Assembly: GCA_905250025.1 (NCBI GenBank) | Contig: CAJNOJ010000020.1 | Span: forward strand, 248,001-312,000 | Reading direction: 5' to 3' | DNA length: 64,000 bases | Source of the DNA: Adineta ricciae | Taxonomy: Eukaryota; Rotifera; Eurotatoria; Adinetida; Adinetidae | Shown: positions 12,443 to 22,853 of the stretch, piece by piece | Layout: each line of letters opens with the position of its first letter | Position numbering within the stretch: the stretch's first letter is position 1 | Translations under genes and position numbers: made by a program | Notes under the pieces: generated by a model | Seen by the model: the letters and a program-made list of their open reading frames with translations, nothing else | The model's database searches: none | Told to the model about the DNA's origin: nothing

Positions 12443-14099
12443 TTATTTCAACGCATCCGTTTTCATGAATGAAATCGAATCTAATTGGTCAACAGGAATA
12501 TCACATCTCTTTCGAATAGTTTCCAATGAATATTCTTGTAGGAGTTTGCCATGTTCGAAAACAGTCACCAGTTGATCTTCAGCTTGCTCATATTCATCAG
12601 CATGTTGAATACTACTCAAAGTTCGATAAGTACCTTTGTCGTCTTTGACTAATTTCAAACGCCCAGGTTTATTGCGTTTGCCTGTATCAGTTATTGGATC
12701 TTTAGCAACAGCCAAACCACCAAGACCAGTTATTTCAACGTAGGAACATTTAATCGCAAATTTCATTGTGTCGCGATCGAATTTCTGTAAAAGACCACCT
12801 GAAAGAACATTGAAAAGTCTATCAGATCACATTAAATCAAATATGCATGCTTACCACCGCTGCCAAACACGAGATTGTCCGTAGAGAATCCAATCTTTTC
12901 AATTAGAGAAACGATCTCATGAATTGTTTTCAAACTAACTCCATCACCTTGAATAATTCGAACGTGTTTATCAAGAACTTTAAAACCTTTTTGATTCACA
13001 TATCCACCGAATTTTTCATATAGAATATTCAATAAACGACTGAGTACTTCCAACGGATCGCCTGAATCAGGTCGAATGACTAACGTTCCATCTCGTGCCA
13101 AGACTTTGTCACGTAAGGAACCACCCCAAATATGTTCACAAGCGTTATAAATATCGTACGAATCTGATACACATGCAACTGTACCAGTTGGATACGTGTC
13201 TATATTCATAGAGAACCAAAGAAATGTTGTGAATGTAAATCTATTGCCTTACTCAATAGATTCTCATAAGCGTCTCGTTCTCGGTCACGCGTCCAACTAA
13301 CCATCGTTGAATGTTCACTCGCTGGAATGGAATTTGCAGCTATTTCTTTTGCTAAGTAATAATTTCTTGCTAGAACACATCCAGAAATGGTATCCGTGCC
13401 ATAGAACGATGTTAAATGAGCACATCCTCCGACTACAGAGAAAAAGAAGAACGAGCCTCAACTAAATCAACGATAAAAAAATCATTTACTAGCAGATGTT
13501 TCATAAGAAGATACACCTCGAAAGCCGAAGTCATGCATTTGTGTTTTAATCAATGATGGATCGCCTGTGCGCACCAATGCTCTCAACTAAATTCATACGA
13601 TTACAATTTTTCTCCTCGTAGAATTCTTTACCAGCAATTTCTTGATTTCTCTTGAATTTGTTGCGATTGTTGTCGGATACCAAACTTGTAAGAGAATCGT
13701 TTCGAGAAAGCTTGCTAATGACGCACATCTTGGATCGGTATTTTCAATTGTCATCAAAACATTTCCCGTTGGAACGACTGTACCTTCCGGCACAGCTTTA
13801 ATACGTACTGGCAAATGTCCATCGTATGTCTCTATGATATATTCCCACATGTCTTTGTCCACAATATCTTTTCCGAAATGTTCTTTCCAAAATTCCGTCG
13901 CTTCGACAAGTTTTTCCTTCGTTACAACTTGTCCAAGTAAATGTTTCTTGAGAACATATTGTAAACCAAAGAACACTTGTTCCGGATAGGGTCCGCCACG
14001 GCTTTCAAGGTAAGCATAGACAAGTGTTGTTTGCGGTGGATATTGTCGATGATGAGAGATTTTGTATGAATCAGCCTTTAACAGAATGTTGTCCTCCAT
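12443..14099 (-). CDS. NAMPT: Nicotinamide phosphoribosyltransferase
   Basis: NAMPT makes nicotinamide mononucleotide from nicotinamide and PRPP, the rate-limiting step of NAD salvage. Six exons are seen in consistent frames. Markers: [20 protein letters not shown] at the N-terminus; [96 protein letters not shown], which includes the catalytic His region; [65 protein letters not shown]; and KKDP-like [18 protein letters not shown]. These cover the substrate and phosphoribosyl-binding residues. The start is the ATG at 14099 (MEDNILL), because the frame upstream has only TTG. The C-terminus (12443) is complete. It lies 355 bases downstream of the TREX-like gene and 142 bases upstream of ACY1 on the same strand. 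No damage seen. Confidence 0.95.
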
Positions 14100-14454
14100 T
14101 GTCTCAACGAATAAGAGTGTATTCAATGTATCCTAACGCGTTTATATACGTTGGAAAAGAACTTTTTCACGAATGTTTTAATGGCGACACAAGGAAGAAA
14201 AATAAAAATAAAAATAGAAAGAGGTGACGTTGACTGAAAACAATCTGGAGATTTTAAACGACATTTCTTGTCTACAAACGAATGAAGATAAAAGAAAAAC
14301 AAAAAAAATTCTAACAGTAGTGGAGAACAACATAATCAAGTCGGCGCGTAGAATAGCAAACAGAAGAGAGAAAAAAATTCTTTTTGTGATTCAACCTATT
14401 CTTTCAAGTTAACAAAACGCAGATGTTGATTTTAAAGTCCTGTTCTTCGTTATG
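14100..14454. other. Spacer between TREX-like gene and NAMPT
   Basis: This spacer between two minus-strand genes reads purine-rich on the plus strand (AAAAATAAAAATAGAAAG). It must hold the 3'UTR of the exonuclease gene and the NAMPT leader. No other gene is visible. Confidence 0.5.
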
Positions 14455-15526
14455 CTACAATTTTAATGGTCGTTTGATATTGACAGTATTTTTCGGCGAA
14501 AATACCTTTGGTGTTCGAGAAATTTGAGGTAGGGATGAAAATGATTTCAGTACTTGATGATGTTCGTGTGCCCATTCAAGCCAGTCGGGAAGATATCGTT
14601 TTAAGATAGCTAGAAGCATTGTACAATCATCTTCAGCTCGATGAGCTTGAAGCAACGTTGATCGGTTGAACTCTCGTTCATAGATCTGAACAAGTTTCAT
14701 CGAGCATTTGGCTGCGGTCGATTCCGCTTTAATTGGAATTTCAACATATCCTACACGAGTTGTCGAGATCGCCGGAGGTGGTATTTCAACTATAGGAGTA
14801 ATTGCAACGTTCTCCGCTTCGTTGAGTAATCTATAGATTTCTCGGAAGAAAACTAATGAATCAGCGCATGCGATATCTGTTATGAAGGAATATATTGGTT
14901 GATCAGAAACTACTTTTGCAAGCGCACATTGGATCTCATTGAATAATATCGGGAAATCAAATATATTGCCATTGTGTGCTAAATATTCAAAACGTTTTAT
15001 ATTCAAATTAAATATTTATGATAAATCTTGAGTTTCTCACCAACAAAACATAATGGTTGAGGGAAACTGCTGAGAAAACTTTCCATTGCGATGATAGTTG
15101 CATGACTGAACGGAGCACAGTTGTTTAACATATCATTATTAAGTTCTAAAATGAATTTTTGCTTGTTATGAAAGAATGTTGAGATATTTACCAGATAGTT
15201 CTGCTGCTTTGGAACGAATCGGTTTTTCTGGATTGAAATATGTCACAAATTTGTTCTAAGAAAAGGCAAATAAAGCTCCATACAACGACCTTTTCTCTTC
15301 ATTCGATTTACCAAAACTCGAGGCAATTCATCATGAGTGTCCATTCGATCTAATGTTGATCTAGACAATATCGAATAGTTACGAAGACAACATACATGAA
15401 GCAAGTAGAAACGTACATCTGCACAGCAATCATTGCCAGTTCGGTTATTTTCGGTTCATCATAGACTAAACCAGTTGTTTCTAGATCGAGAATAACCAAT
15501 GTTTTGAATTGAGATACTTTCGTCAT
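14455..15526 (-). CDS. TREX-like DEDDh 3'-5' exonuclease
   Basis: This encodes a DnaQ-fold 3'-5' exonuclease of the three-prime repair (TREX) type, which degrades single- and double-stranded DNA ends. Exo I is at the N-terminus (LVILDLETTGL followed by PKITELAMIAV), giving the first Asp and Glu. Exo II is AHNGNIFDFPIL. Exo III is HRAEDDCTMLL with the DEDDh His and Asp. Five exons: 15526 to about 15415; THDELPRVL; FVTYFNPEKPIRSKAAELS; the exon with APFSHATIIAMESFL; and a long last exon to 14455. The start is the ATG at 15524-15526, since only GTG lies above it. No C-terminal membrane anchor as in mammalian TREX1 is seen, so TREX2-like is closer. It lies 150 bases after the stop of the SIM/PIP-motif gene, in a same-strand array. 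The substrate and pathway in this animal are inferred from the family. Confidence 0.85.
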
Positions 15527-15676
15527 TATCACGAACGTAGAAACTATCTAGAATGTACTGATCACATCACTTTCTCATTAGACGAGACATTATTGATTAA
15601 ACTGTTTTCTTTATTGATTAGAATTTGATGAACACACAATAACACATCGAACATGTATAATCGCGCGTTTCGATAT

Positions 15677-18250
15677 CTAATTAACTGGTACAAAACAATC
15701 TGATAAATGCAACGTTTTCCATTTTAAACACAATAACCGGAAGAGTAATTTACTACGCTGAAGTTCTTCGTCATCCTTAGTTTGTTCACAAAGATTTGTT
15801 AATTGTGAGTAAATGCCATCGAGTTGGCAACGTAATATCGTTATAATTTTCTTCAAAAACACTGGAAATGGAAAAGTGAAACTTTCCATTTCTACAAGCA
15901 CAAATCAAATGTAGTAATTCACATAGCTAGCAAACGTACCATTTACAAGATCAGCGAATGTGAATAACAAACTTCTTGCTAGTAGCAATGAGTCAGGATC
16001 TGTTTCCTAAGACAACATGCTTAATGTTCACTCGTTCAATGAAAAACTTACTTGAACAGATCGAAAAAATTCGTTAATACGGTCGATTGAATGCAATTTG
16101 ATTTCAAATCGTTTCCAAATGAGTTCATTGATGAGTAATAAACGAATATCAATCAATAAATTTTCATCGAGCACACACATTTTCAAACATGTTTGATTGT
16201 CTTGATATAATTCGGCTAAGAATCGAGCCATCTGAACGAAGAAAAAGAGCTCACTATTCCAAAGACTGATCTTTCATTTTTCAAACCAATACCTGCTTGG
16301 TCCGATAGTTTTGTTCATTAGCGAATAGTACACAAAGTTCCATAACATTGAAACAAAGAGAAAGTTTATGATTAGTGAAACTAAATGAAACGCTTTAGTA
16401 GAGTTTTGATCAATGCGCAGAATTTTCTTTACTTATCATTCTGACAAACAATGTGTCGAATTGAATCTTCTATCCATTGAAAGACTCGATTTTCTGTATG
16501 ATGGAAGACAAATGGTTTCGTATTCGAACATTTTCTCCGATGGATTTCGATTAGTTCAATGAAATAGATAACTAGTTTAATACGAAAGAACGCATTGATG
16601 TTTCTCGTTTTTACGAATTTTTGCTTGACGAAATCATTGAAGTAATCGTCTTCGATCAATGACGAACGATATTTCATCTTGTTCACCATTCCACAGAGAT
16701 CATATTCGATAAAATCAAATAATAAATCGAATAACTCGTGTAAAATTGAAACATATTCGTCACATTGATTACAATTTATGTCACCGGTATGATTGTAGGT
16801 AGGTAATTCATGCAATAGATAACGTAAATGCGATGTTAGACTAAATTGATAGAAGGAAAATTCTTGTTCGCTATGGTCAGAATATCTAATAATAAACATT
16901 TTTAGGAAGTTAAAGATTATCATTGAAACGAACGACGGATCGACCTGATAGGTTGATTGAATGCTTTGTTCATGGCAGATGAAAATATGTTCGAGAAGAA
17001 GTGATTCAAGATTCAGTAACCATTTTATACGTACGGAAGACGAATGAACTGAATGGTCGAGAAGTTTTTCACGCGCACGAATGTTATTGGGAATTGAAGG
17101 GTCGAATGTCAATAACGTCGATATATCATCATCTTCATCGATAATAATGCATTCGTCAGATTCGCTTTCCGAGTGATCCATCAGGTCCTTAGCGTTTGAA
17201 GCCGCACGAAGATTATCCTGATGAGTTGAAGAATTGTTTACGTGAAAATAATCTCGGATGGTTTTTCCCGTATGAACTAAAGGTGTCCTCTTCTTTCGTT
17301 TGTTTGAAAGAGACTTTCCGCTTCGTAGTGACAAAGGAATGTCGTCTGTGAACTAAAAGGAGAAACGGTTTTCAGTCGATTTAAAATGACTGATTACTGT
17401 CAATGGCTTAGTCGTCGTAGCTTTTTGTTCAGTAATGACAAAATTAAAACTTTCGAGGGTAATTTGTCGTAGACTGTCAGGTTTTCGTCGTGATCTTTTT
17501 ACATTTTTACGGTTAATCACATTGCTCGTTACTCGTTTTTTATTTTGATTATTTAATTGCCTGTCGACTGAAGTACGATCAGACAAACTATCATTTTGAC
17601 CGTCTAGTTGTGGAAAAATTACATCGATATCATCGGGTATCACAGGTTCGCTTTTCACCGGGCAACAACTATACGTCACAAATAAATCTTCAACATCGGT
17701 TGTCAATTTTTCTAGAAGAATGACTCATTTCTACAACTGGATTCTCAACAGAAAAGATACCTGCCGACAATGGATCCGTTTCCATAGTTCGTTCGACTTG
17801 TTCGTTCATCGCCTCATCATCGTCACTTTCATCTACTGGTTGATGATTATCCGATTTCCATTCCACAAGTTTGTTAAGAAAATCATCGTTATCATACGTG
17901 CACAATTTCGGTGACGAGGTCAATTCAATCTCCTCTTCGGATTCATCAGACGTGGCGTTTTGTTCATTACTCTCAATGATATCAAATGTAATCGGATAGA
18001 ATTGTAGCGATGATGGGCAAATCTTGATATTATCTGACAGTTGCTCTGGAAGAAATGATTTAAAATCAAAACTTGTTCGAACAGAATTTGCTTGAAATCG
18101 ACATCGGAAATAGTAAGATATTCGTTCTCTATGCCAACATACATTCGGTAGTAAACAACAGTCATCATCAAACTGTGACCGAGATGAATCTATTATAATA
18201 CAAGGCTGATCATCAGAATATTTGCTCGTGCAAGAAGTGGAGGAACTCAT
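15677..18250 (-). CDS. Unrecognised protein with SUMO-interaction and PIP-like motifs
   Basis: About six exons with agreeing phases start at the ATG at 18250. They run through short introns at 17712-17760 (49 bases) and about 17348-17392, then the large exon 16430-17348 and three more, to the stop at 15677. I do not recognise the family. Visible motifs: two near-identical hydrophobic-acidic clusters, PCIIIDSS (exon 1) and ECIIIDEDDD (exon 3), each a classical SUMO-interaction motif. Two PCNA-interaction-like motifs are also present: RQITLESFNF, with Q, L and F in PIP spacing, and GKTIRDYF. Basic patches (KNVKRSRRKPD, NKRKKRT) suggest nuclear import. The C-terminal half is helical and hydrophobic (LLINELIWKRFEIKLHSIDR). 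This layout fits a SUMO/PCNA-linked genome-maintenance factor, and SLF2-like is one weak possibility. It shares a 156-base divergent promoter region with the first SKP2 gene. Existence is well supported; function is inference. Confidence 0.7.
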
Positions 18251-18406
18251 TGAGATGTATGTGTTATCAGCGTATTCTATAATTACTCTGTCAAATTGAC
18301 AAAAGCAGTGGTCATCTGCTGGACAAATAACAATCTATGTCTGTAGATGCCGCGCTTTAAGATCATCAACTGAACTTGATTGTTTTTTTCTGATTCTTTG
18401 AAAAGA
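18251..18406. promoter_or_regulatory. Short divergent promoter region
   Basis: Only 156 bases separate the starts of two divergent genes, the SIM/PIP-motif gene (-) and the first SKP2 gene (+). Both promoters must lie here or inside the genes. I see no TATA box on either strand. Confidence 0.45.
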
Positions 18407-20149
18407 ATGGCTACCACCAAACGAGTACGTCTGTTATTGAAATTTTTTGTCTGAAAAACTTTATTTTTGATTCTTATTTAGAAATATAGCATCGTTGCAC
18501 AAAGTGAACTTGATTATGAAAATCCGTTGTTAAATGGTAAAAAAATTCGTAAGTCCAACGGTAAAAATAAATTCAAACTTGATCTTCTATCCCGTTGGTC
18601 TGGCGATGTTTCGAATACCAATCAGTATCATCCAAGTAAAAACAAAATCAAAACGAAGTGTAAGATTCTTGATGTGAATCAATTCAATAGTTTTCTGTTT
18701 GTATTTTCATCAGCTCAATCGACTCTATCTGAATTGCCCGATGAAATTCTTCTGCTAATTTTAAGTTATTTGAATAAACCATCACTTGTTGCGTTTAGTC
18801 AAACTTGTCGACGACATCAAGCAGTCGGGTGAGTTCGAAATAGTCTCAGTTGCAACGGATGATTTCATTGATAATTGCAGGCATCATCCATCATTATGGC
18901 GACGGATTGATATGTCTTACAAACGTGTCGACTGCGAACAATTGAATAGACTTTTACAACGTGGAACAACAACGCTGAAAATGTACCAAACAACAGTACG
19001 AATTAAAGGTCTACAAATTCAGTATGAATCTCTGTTTCTGTTTCAGGTTAGCAATTTGAAATTGATTTCGATCGAACCATCGTTGTAAGTGTTAAGTTGT
19101 ATTTTTCGTGAACAAAAGGAAATATTTGTTTCGCTTTTAGTTTACGTCATCTTGATTTATCATCAACAGTTGCATCCAACGAATTTCTCGTCAATATACT
19201 TCATTCATGCCGTTCCTTATGCAAACTGAGTTTAGAATCATTACAATTGACACCTAAAGTTATCGAGTAAACATCGACTCATTCTTTCCAAATACACAAA
19301 ATGGAACTCCTTTATTTCTGAATAGAAAGATTGTTCTGAATGAACAACTTGAAACCTTGAACCTTGCCATGTGCACAGGTTTAACTTTGGAATCTATTCA
19401 ATCGATAACAAACAAACTTACATTGTATGTTAAATTCAAAACGAATGCATTCGTTCGATTTTCTTTCATAGGTTACGTTGTTTGAATGTTGCTTGGACAA
19501 ATCTAACTGCTGCAACTGTTCAGTATCTTTGTGAGAATATACCAAGGTGTATTGAACAATTGAATATCAGTGGACAACGGCATAATTTAACTGATGACTG
19601 TAAGAGGAAATTTGATTTGACGAGAGAAGAATTATTTTACAAATTCATCCTTGATCAGTTGAATTATTTCAGAAGCTTTTTCTCTGCTTCATTTGCTTTC
19701 GAGCTGATGTCAATATACTTTCTTCGTATTCTTAGTTATACAATCATTGGCTCGTCGCGCTCTTCGACTACGAGTTCTCGATATTAGTGATTCGATTTTA
19801 CTAACTGATCAATCTATTATATCGCTTCGACTACACTCTCGTTTACTTACACATCTCTCAGCATCACGTTGTTACCTATTAACAGCACCAGGACTCGTGT
19901 AAATTCATTTTTTGTCCGACAAATATGCAGATCATCAATATTCGTCTGTTTTGTTTTAGCACGTTAAAGTTAATACCGACTTTTTCCACATTGGATATTT
20001 TTGGAACATTAGCACCGGGACCATTGCAACAATTATTGCAAGAATGCAGCACACGCATTCATTTAAACAAGTATCTTTTCTCGAATATAGCCCGGCCAAC
20101 AACAGGCGTTCACCGTACATCGATTTGGGGCTTACGTACGCGATTGTAA
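18407..20149 (+). CDS. SKP2: SKP2-like F-box/LRR protein, first tandem copy
   Basis: SKP2 is the substrate-recognition subunit of an SCF ubiquitin ligase; in animals it recruits phosphorylated p27-type cell-cycle inhibitors with Cks1. A tiny first exon (18407-18424, MATTKR) is followed by a basic N-terminal region. The F-box comes next (LSELPDEILLLILSYLNKPS), then LWRRIDMS and leucine-rich repeats (LRHLDLSSTVASNEFLVNIL, LCKLSLESLQLTPKVIE, LNVAWTNLTAATVQYLCENI). The C-terminal signature ARPTTGVHRTSIWGLRTRL corresponds to ARPTIG...IWGIKCRL of vertebrate SKP2. That ending separates SKP2 from other FBXL proteins. Introns are short. The product is shorter at the N-terminus than human SKP2. The paralogue begins 190 bases downstream. 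Good confidence in family; regulation not visible. Confidence 0.85.
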
Positions 20150-20339
20150 CTCAATGATGTCAGATATCTGTTCAAGATAGTAATGAGCGATTTGATATGT
20201 TTTTGTTTGTTTGTTTGTTATATGAACATGTATTGTTTTATAAAGACATTGTATTTCTTTCATTTGAAACTGATATAACTAGATATATACTCTCGAAGTG
20301 AACATTGAACTTTTATTGATGTTTAGATAAGCGAATAGA

Positions 20340-22217
20340 ATGGAACCATCGAAAGTTAAAGAACGATATCAAGCATGGAAACATCAAGGACCAACACGTT
20401 CTTTAGCTCGATGTGATTCAACAGATCTCTTTCCACAAATGGTTCCACAGTAAGTTATCTGACTGATGTTTTCGTCTGACTCGAATGCTTTATGATTTAG
20501 AAATCAACTTAATATACACAGTCATATCTGTCCAAAAGCACCGGAAGTTTTGTTTGACGATCGAAGTACATATTTCAATGGTGTTGACGATGATCAATAT
20601 CAACAGCCTATGTCGGCTCGAGCACCATCAGCCAGCTTATCTCGACAGTTGTCAAGTACGAGTTTAAATCAATCGATGAATAGAATATCGTCATCAGAGA
20701 ATGGTCCTCTTCGTATTCGATTCCGTCCGCTCGATCTCTCAGTCATCGCACCAATGAAAGAAAATCGAGCAAGATCATACAATAGCATAACAAATATGAA
20801 ACACAAAGGTTAGTTATCGAATAGTTATTCTGTGATATTCCATTCAGTTCTTTATAGATTATATCAATTTATTATCGGATGAACTGATCCTATCAATTTT
20901 CAAATATCTTCCGCGTGCATCGCTCGCAGCAATGTCTCAAACCTGCCGTCGTTTACGCTCGCTGACGTACGTTAATGTTTCTTTCTATGAGCAGACGTAT
21001 TATTCCTTTTATTACCTTGTAGTCACGATCCAATTCTATGGTGCCGAGTAGATATGTCCCGAAAACATGTTGAAAGTTGCTATCTACGAGATGTTCTCCT
21101 GCGCGGTACAGTCGTTCTCAAGATGTATCAAACAACCGTTCGTAGAATGAAAAGAATTTCTTTTTTCTCTAAAATCTTGCCAACTAATTTCTATTCAGAT
21201 TCATGGAAGTTCGATTTATTCACCTAATCGAAATACATGGTAAGTATGTGTGGTATCTTCGATACTTTTGCCTCAAGCTTGACATCTTTCAGGTTCACGA
21301 AGCTGCAGTTTCTCGATCTAACTCTGGCAACCATCTCACCGGAATGTTTATTAAGTCTGATGAGTGTCTGTCGATCATTGCGAAAACTCAGTTTGGAAAC
21401 TCTGCCATTAAGTTTAGCCATATTCGAGTAAGTCATGGAATTCAAGCTGTTTGACGATGCATTTGATTTCTTTTAGAAAACTTGCCTCGAATGCACAATT
21501 GGATACGTTAAATCTAACGATGTGTACCGGAATTGATCTCGATTGCTGCTCGATCCTAACAGGACAAATGAAACAGTACGGAAAATACCTATGAGACTGT
21601 TTGATCAAGATTTGTTTTAGTTTACGATATTTGAATTTGGGTTGGACGCAGTTAAGTGATCAATGCGTGCATTTCATCTGTCGAACTATGCAGGCCAGCA
21701 TCGAACAATTGACATTGAGTGGTTTTCGACAAGGAATGACAGACGAATGTAAGAGTTGCTTTTTCTCCTATCAGTTTTCATCGTAGATGACTCTGGATTT
21801 TGTTTGTAGGCGTGGAAAATTTAACACGTCGTGCTGTTCGTCTTCGTGTGCTCGATTTAAGTGATTCAAGTCTTCTTACTGATAAATCAGTTGCAAGCGT
21901 CCTTCGCAATTGTCTTCATTTAGAACACATCGCGTTCTCTCGTTGTTATGCAATTGCTCCCATTGCCTATGCGTATGTTTTTTAAATTTTACGGCAATCG
22001 GATTTCGTAATCATTGTTCTTTCTTAGATCATTGAAACAGTCACGACATTTGACATCGCTGGATATATTCGGCGTTGTGGATGATCGTGGATTGCAGAAA
22101 TTACATTCCTTACTTGGTTCATCGATTGCTTTGAACCAACAACGATTTTCCTATGTAGCTCGGCCAACATATGGCCTTCGTCGCACGTCCATTTGGGGTC
22201 TAAGAACACGTCCATAG
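20340..22217 (+). CDS. SKP2: SKP2-like F-box/LRR protein, second tandem copy
   Basis: This is the second SKP2 gene, in the same orientation. It starts MEPSKVKERYQAWKHQGPTR and has a longer serine-rich N-terminal region (SASLSRQLSSTSLNQSMNRI) than its neighbour. The F-box is LLSDELILSIFKYLPRASLA, followed by LWCRVDMSRKHVES and LRRs: LQFLDLTLATISPECLLSLM, LRKLSLETLPLSLAIFE, LDTLNLTMCTGI, LRYLNLGWTQLSDQC, IEQLTLSGFRQGMTDE, LRVLDLSDSSLLTDKSV, FSRCYAIAPIAYA and LTSLDIFGVVDDRGLQKLH. The end is ARPTYGLRRTSIWGLRTRP. These align block by block with vertebrate SKP2. The two copies differ in N-terminus and in most repeats, so the duplication is not recent. The ATG lies 13 bases after an acceptor-like GATGTTTAG at 20318-20326. 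The stop is 90 bases before the next gene. Confidence 0.88.
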
Positions 22218-22307
22218 AAATGATAATGAATGATTTTTTTTGTTTTTAATAGTGCGCGTGTGTTTTCTAGTTGAGTTTTAATAATTAAATAAACTTTTTT
22301 GTAGATT

Positions 22308-22853
22308 ATGTCGAATACTTCAGATGTTAAAGGAGAAATACCTGGTCAATGGCTGGTAAGAAATTCCGTATACGAAAAGATGTTACTCTGAACAATACTC
22401 TCTATAGATAAGGCCATGTGAAGAATATCATGAAGAATTAAGTCATTGCCGAGGTACGATAGCAATTTGGAGTCAGTTGATATCATCCTTGTCTGATTAG
22501 GTTGGCTTGGTCGACTGCAGCAACGATATATGTTCGGCGAAAAAGTAGATTGTGCGCCCATTGCTGAAGCACTTCATCATTGTATGTTTTGGTTACAGCG
22601 AAAAGACGTTGATTCATTGGTAAGAATAACTTACATATTAAATCGGTTTATTCTTTGAGGTTTATTTGATTGTTAGAAAAAGTTGATATCGTATGAAGAA
22701 GATCGTCTGATTCATCGAAAATTATCATTAGAAAATAACGATGTATGGCAAAAGAGAAGTAAACCGCCGAGTGATTGGAATGCTCCTCTTCCAGATTGGG
22801 CAAAAAAAAGAGCGGAGTCAGTTGGAAAACAACAAGAACAAAGACAATCATGA
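22308..22853 (+). CDS. PANTS/C22orf39-like (DUF3128) small protein
   Basis: Four exons encode about 129 residues. The order of motifs matches the UPF0545/C22orf39 family (PANTS, DUF3128): RPCEEYHEELSHCRGW, a YMFGEKVDC segment, a second cysteine pair, then KLISYEEDRLIHRKLSLENN with NDVW, KRSKPPSDW and NAPLPDW. Vertebrate PANTS is a small synaptic protein. The paired cysteines resemble mitochondrial CHCH-type proteins, but the role here is unknown. The ATG is only three bases after TTTTTTGTAG (AG at 22303-22304) and 90 bases after the SKP2 stop. Its mRNA 5' end is therefore probably made by splicing from an upstream transcript or by a trans-spliced leader. The reading frame is intact and ends KRAESVGKQQ..., stop at 22851-22853. 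Confidence 0.8.
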
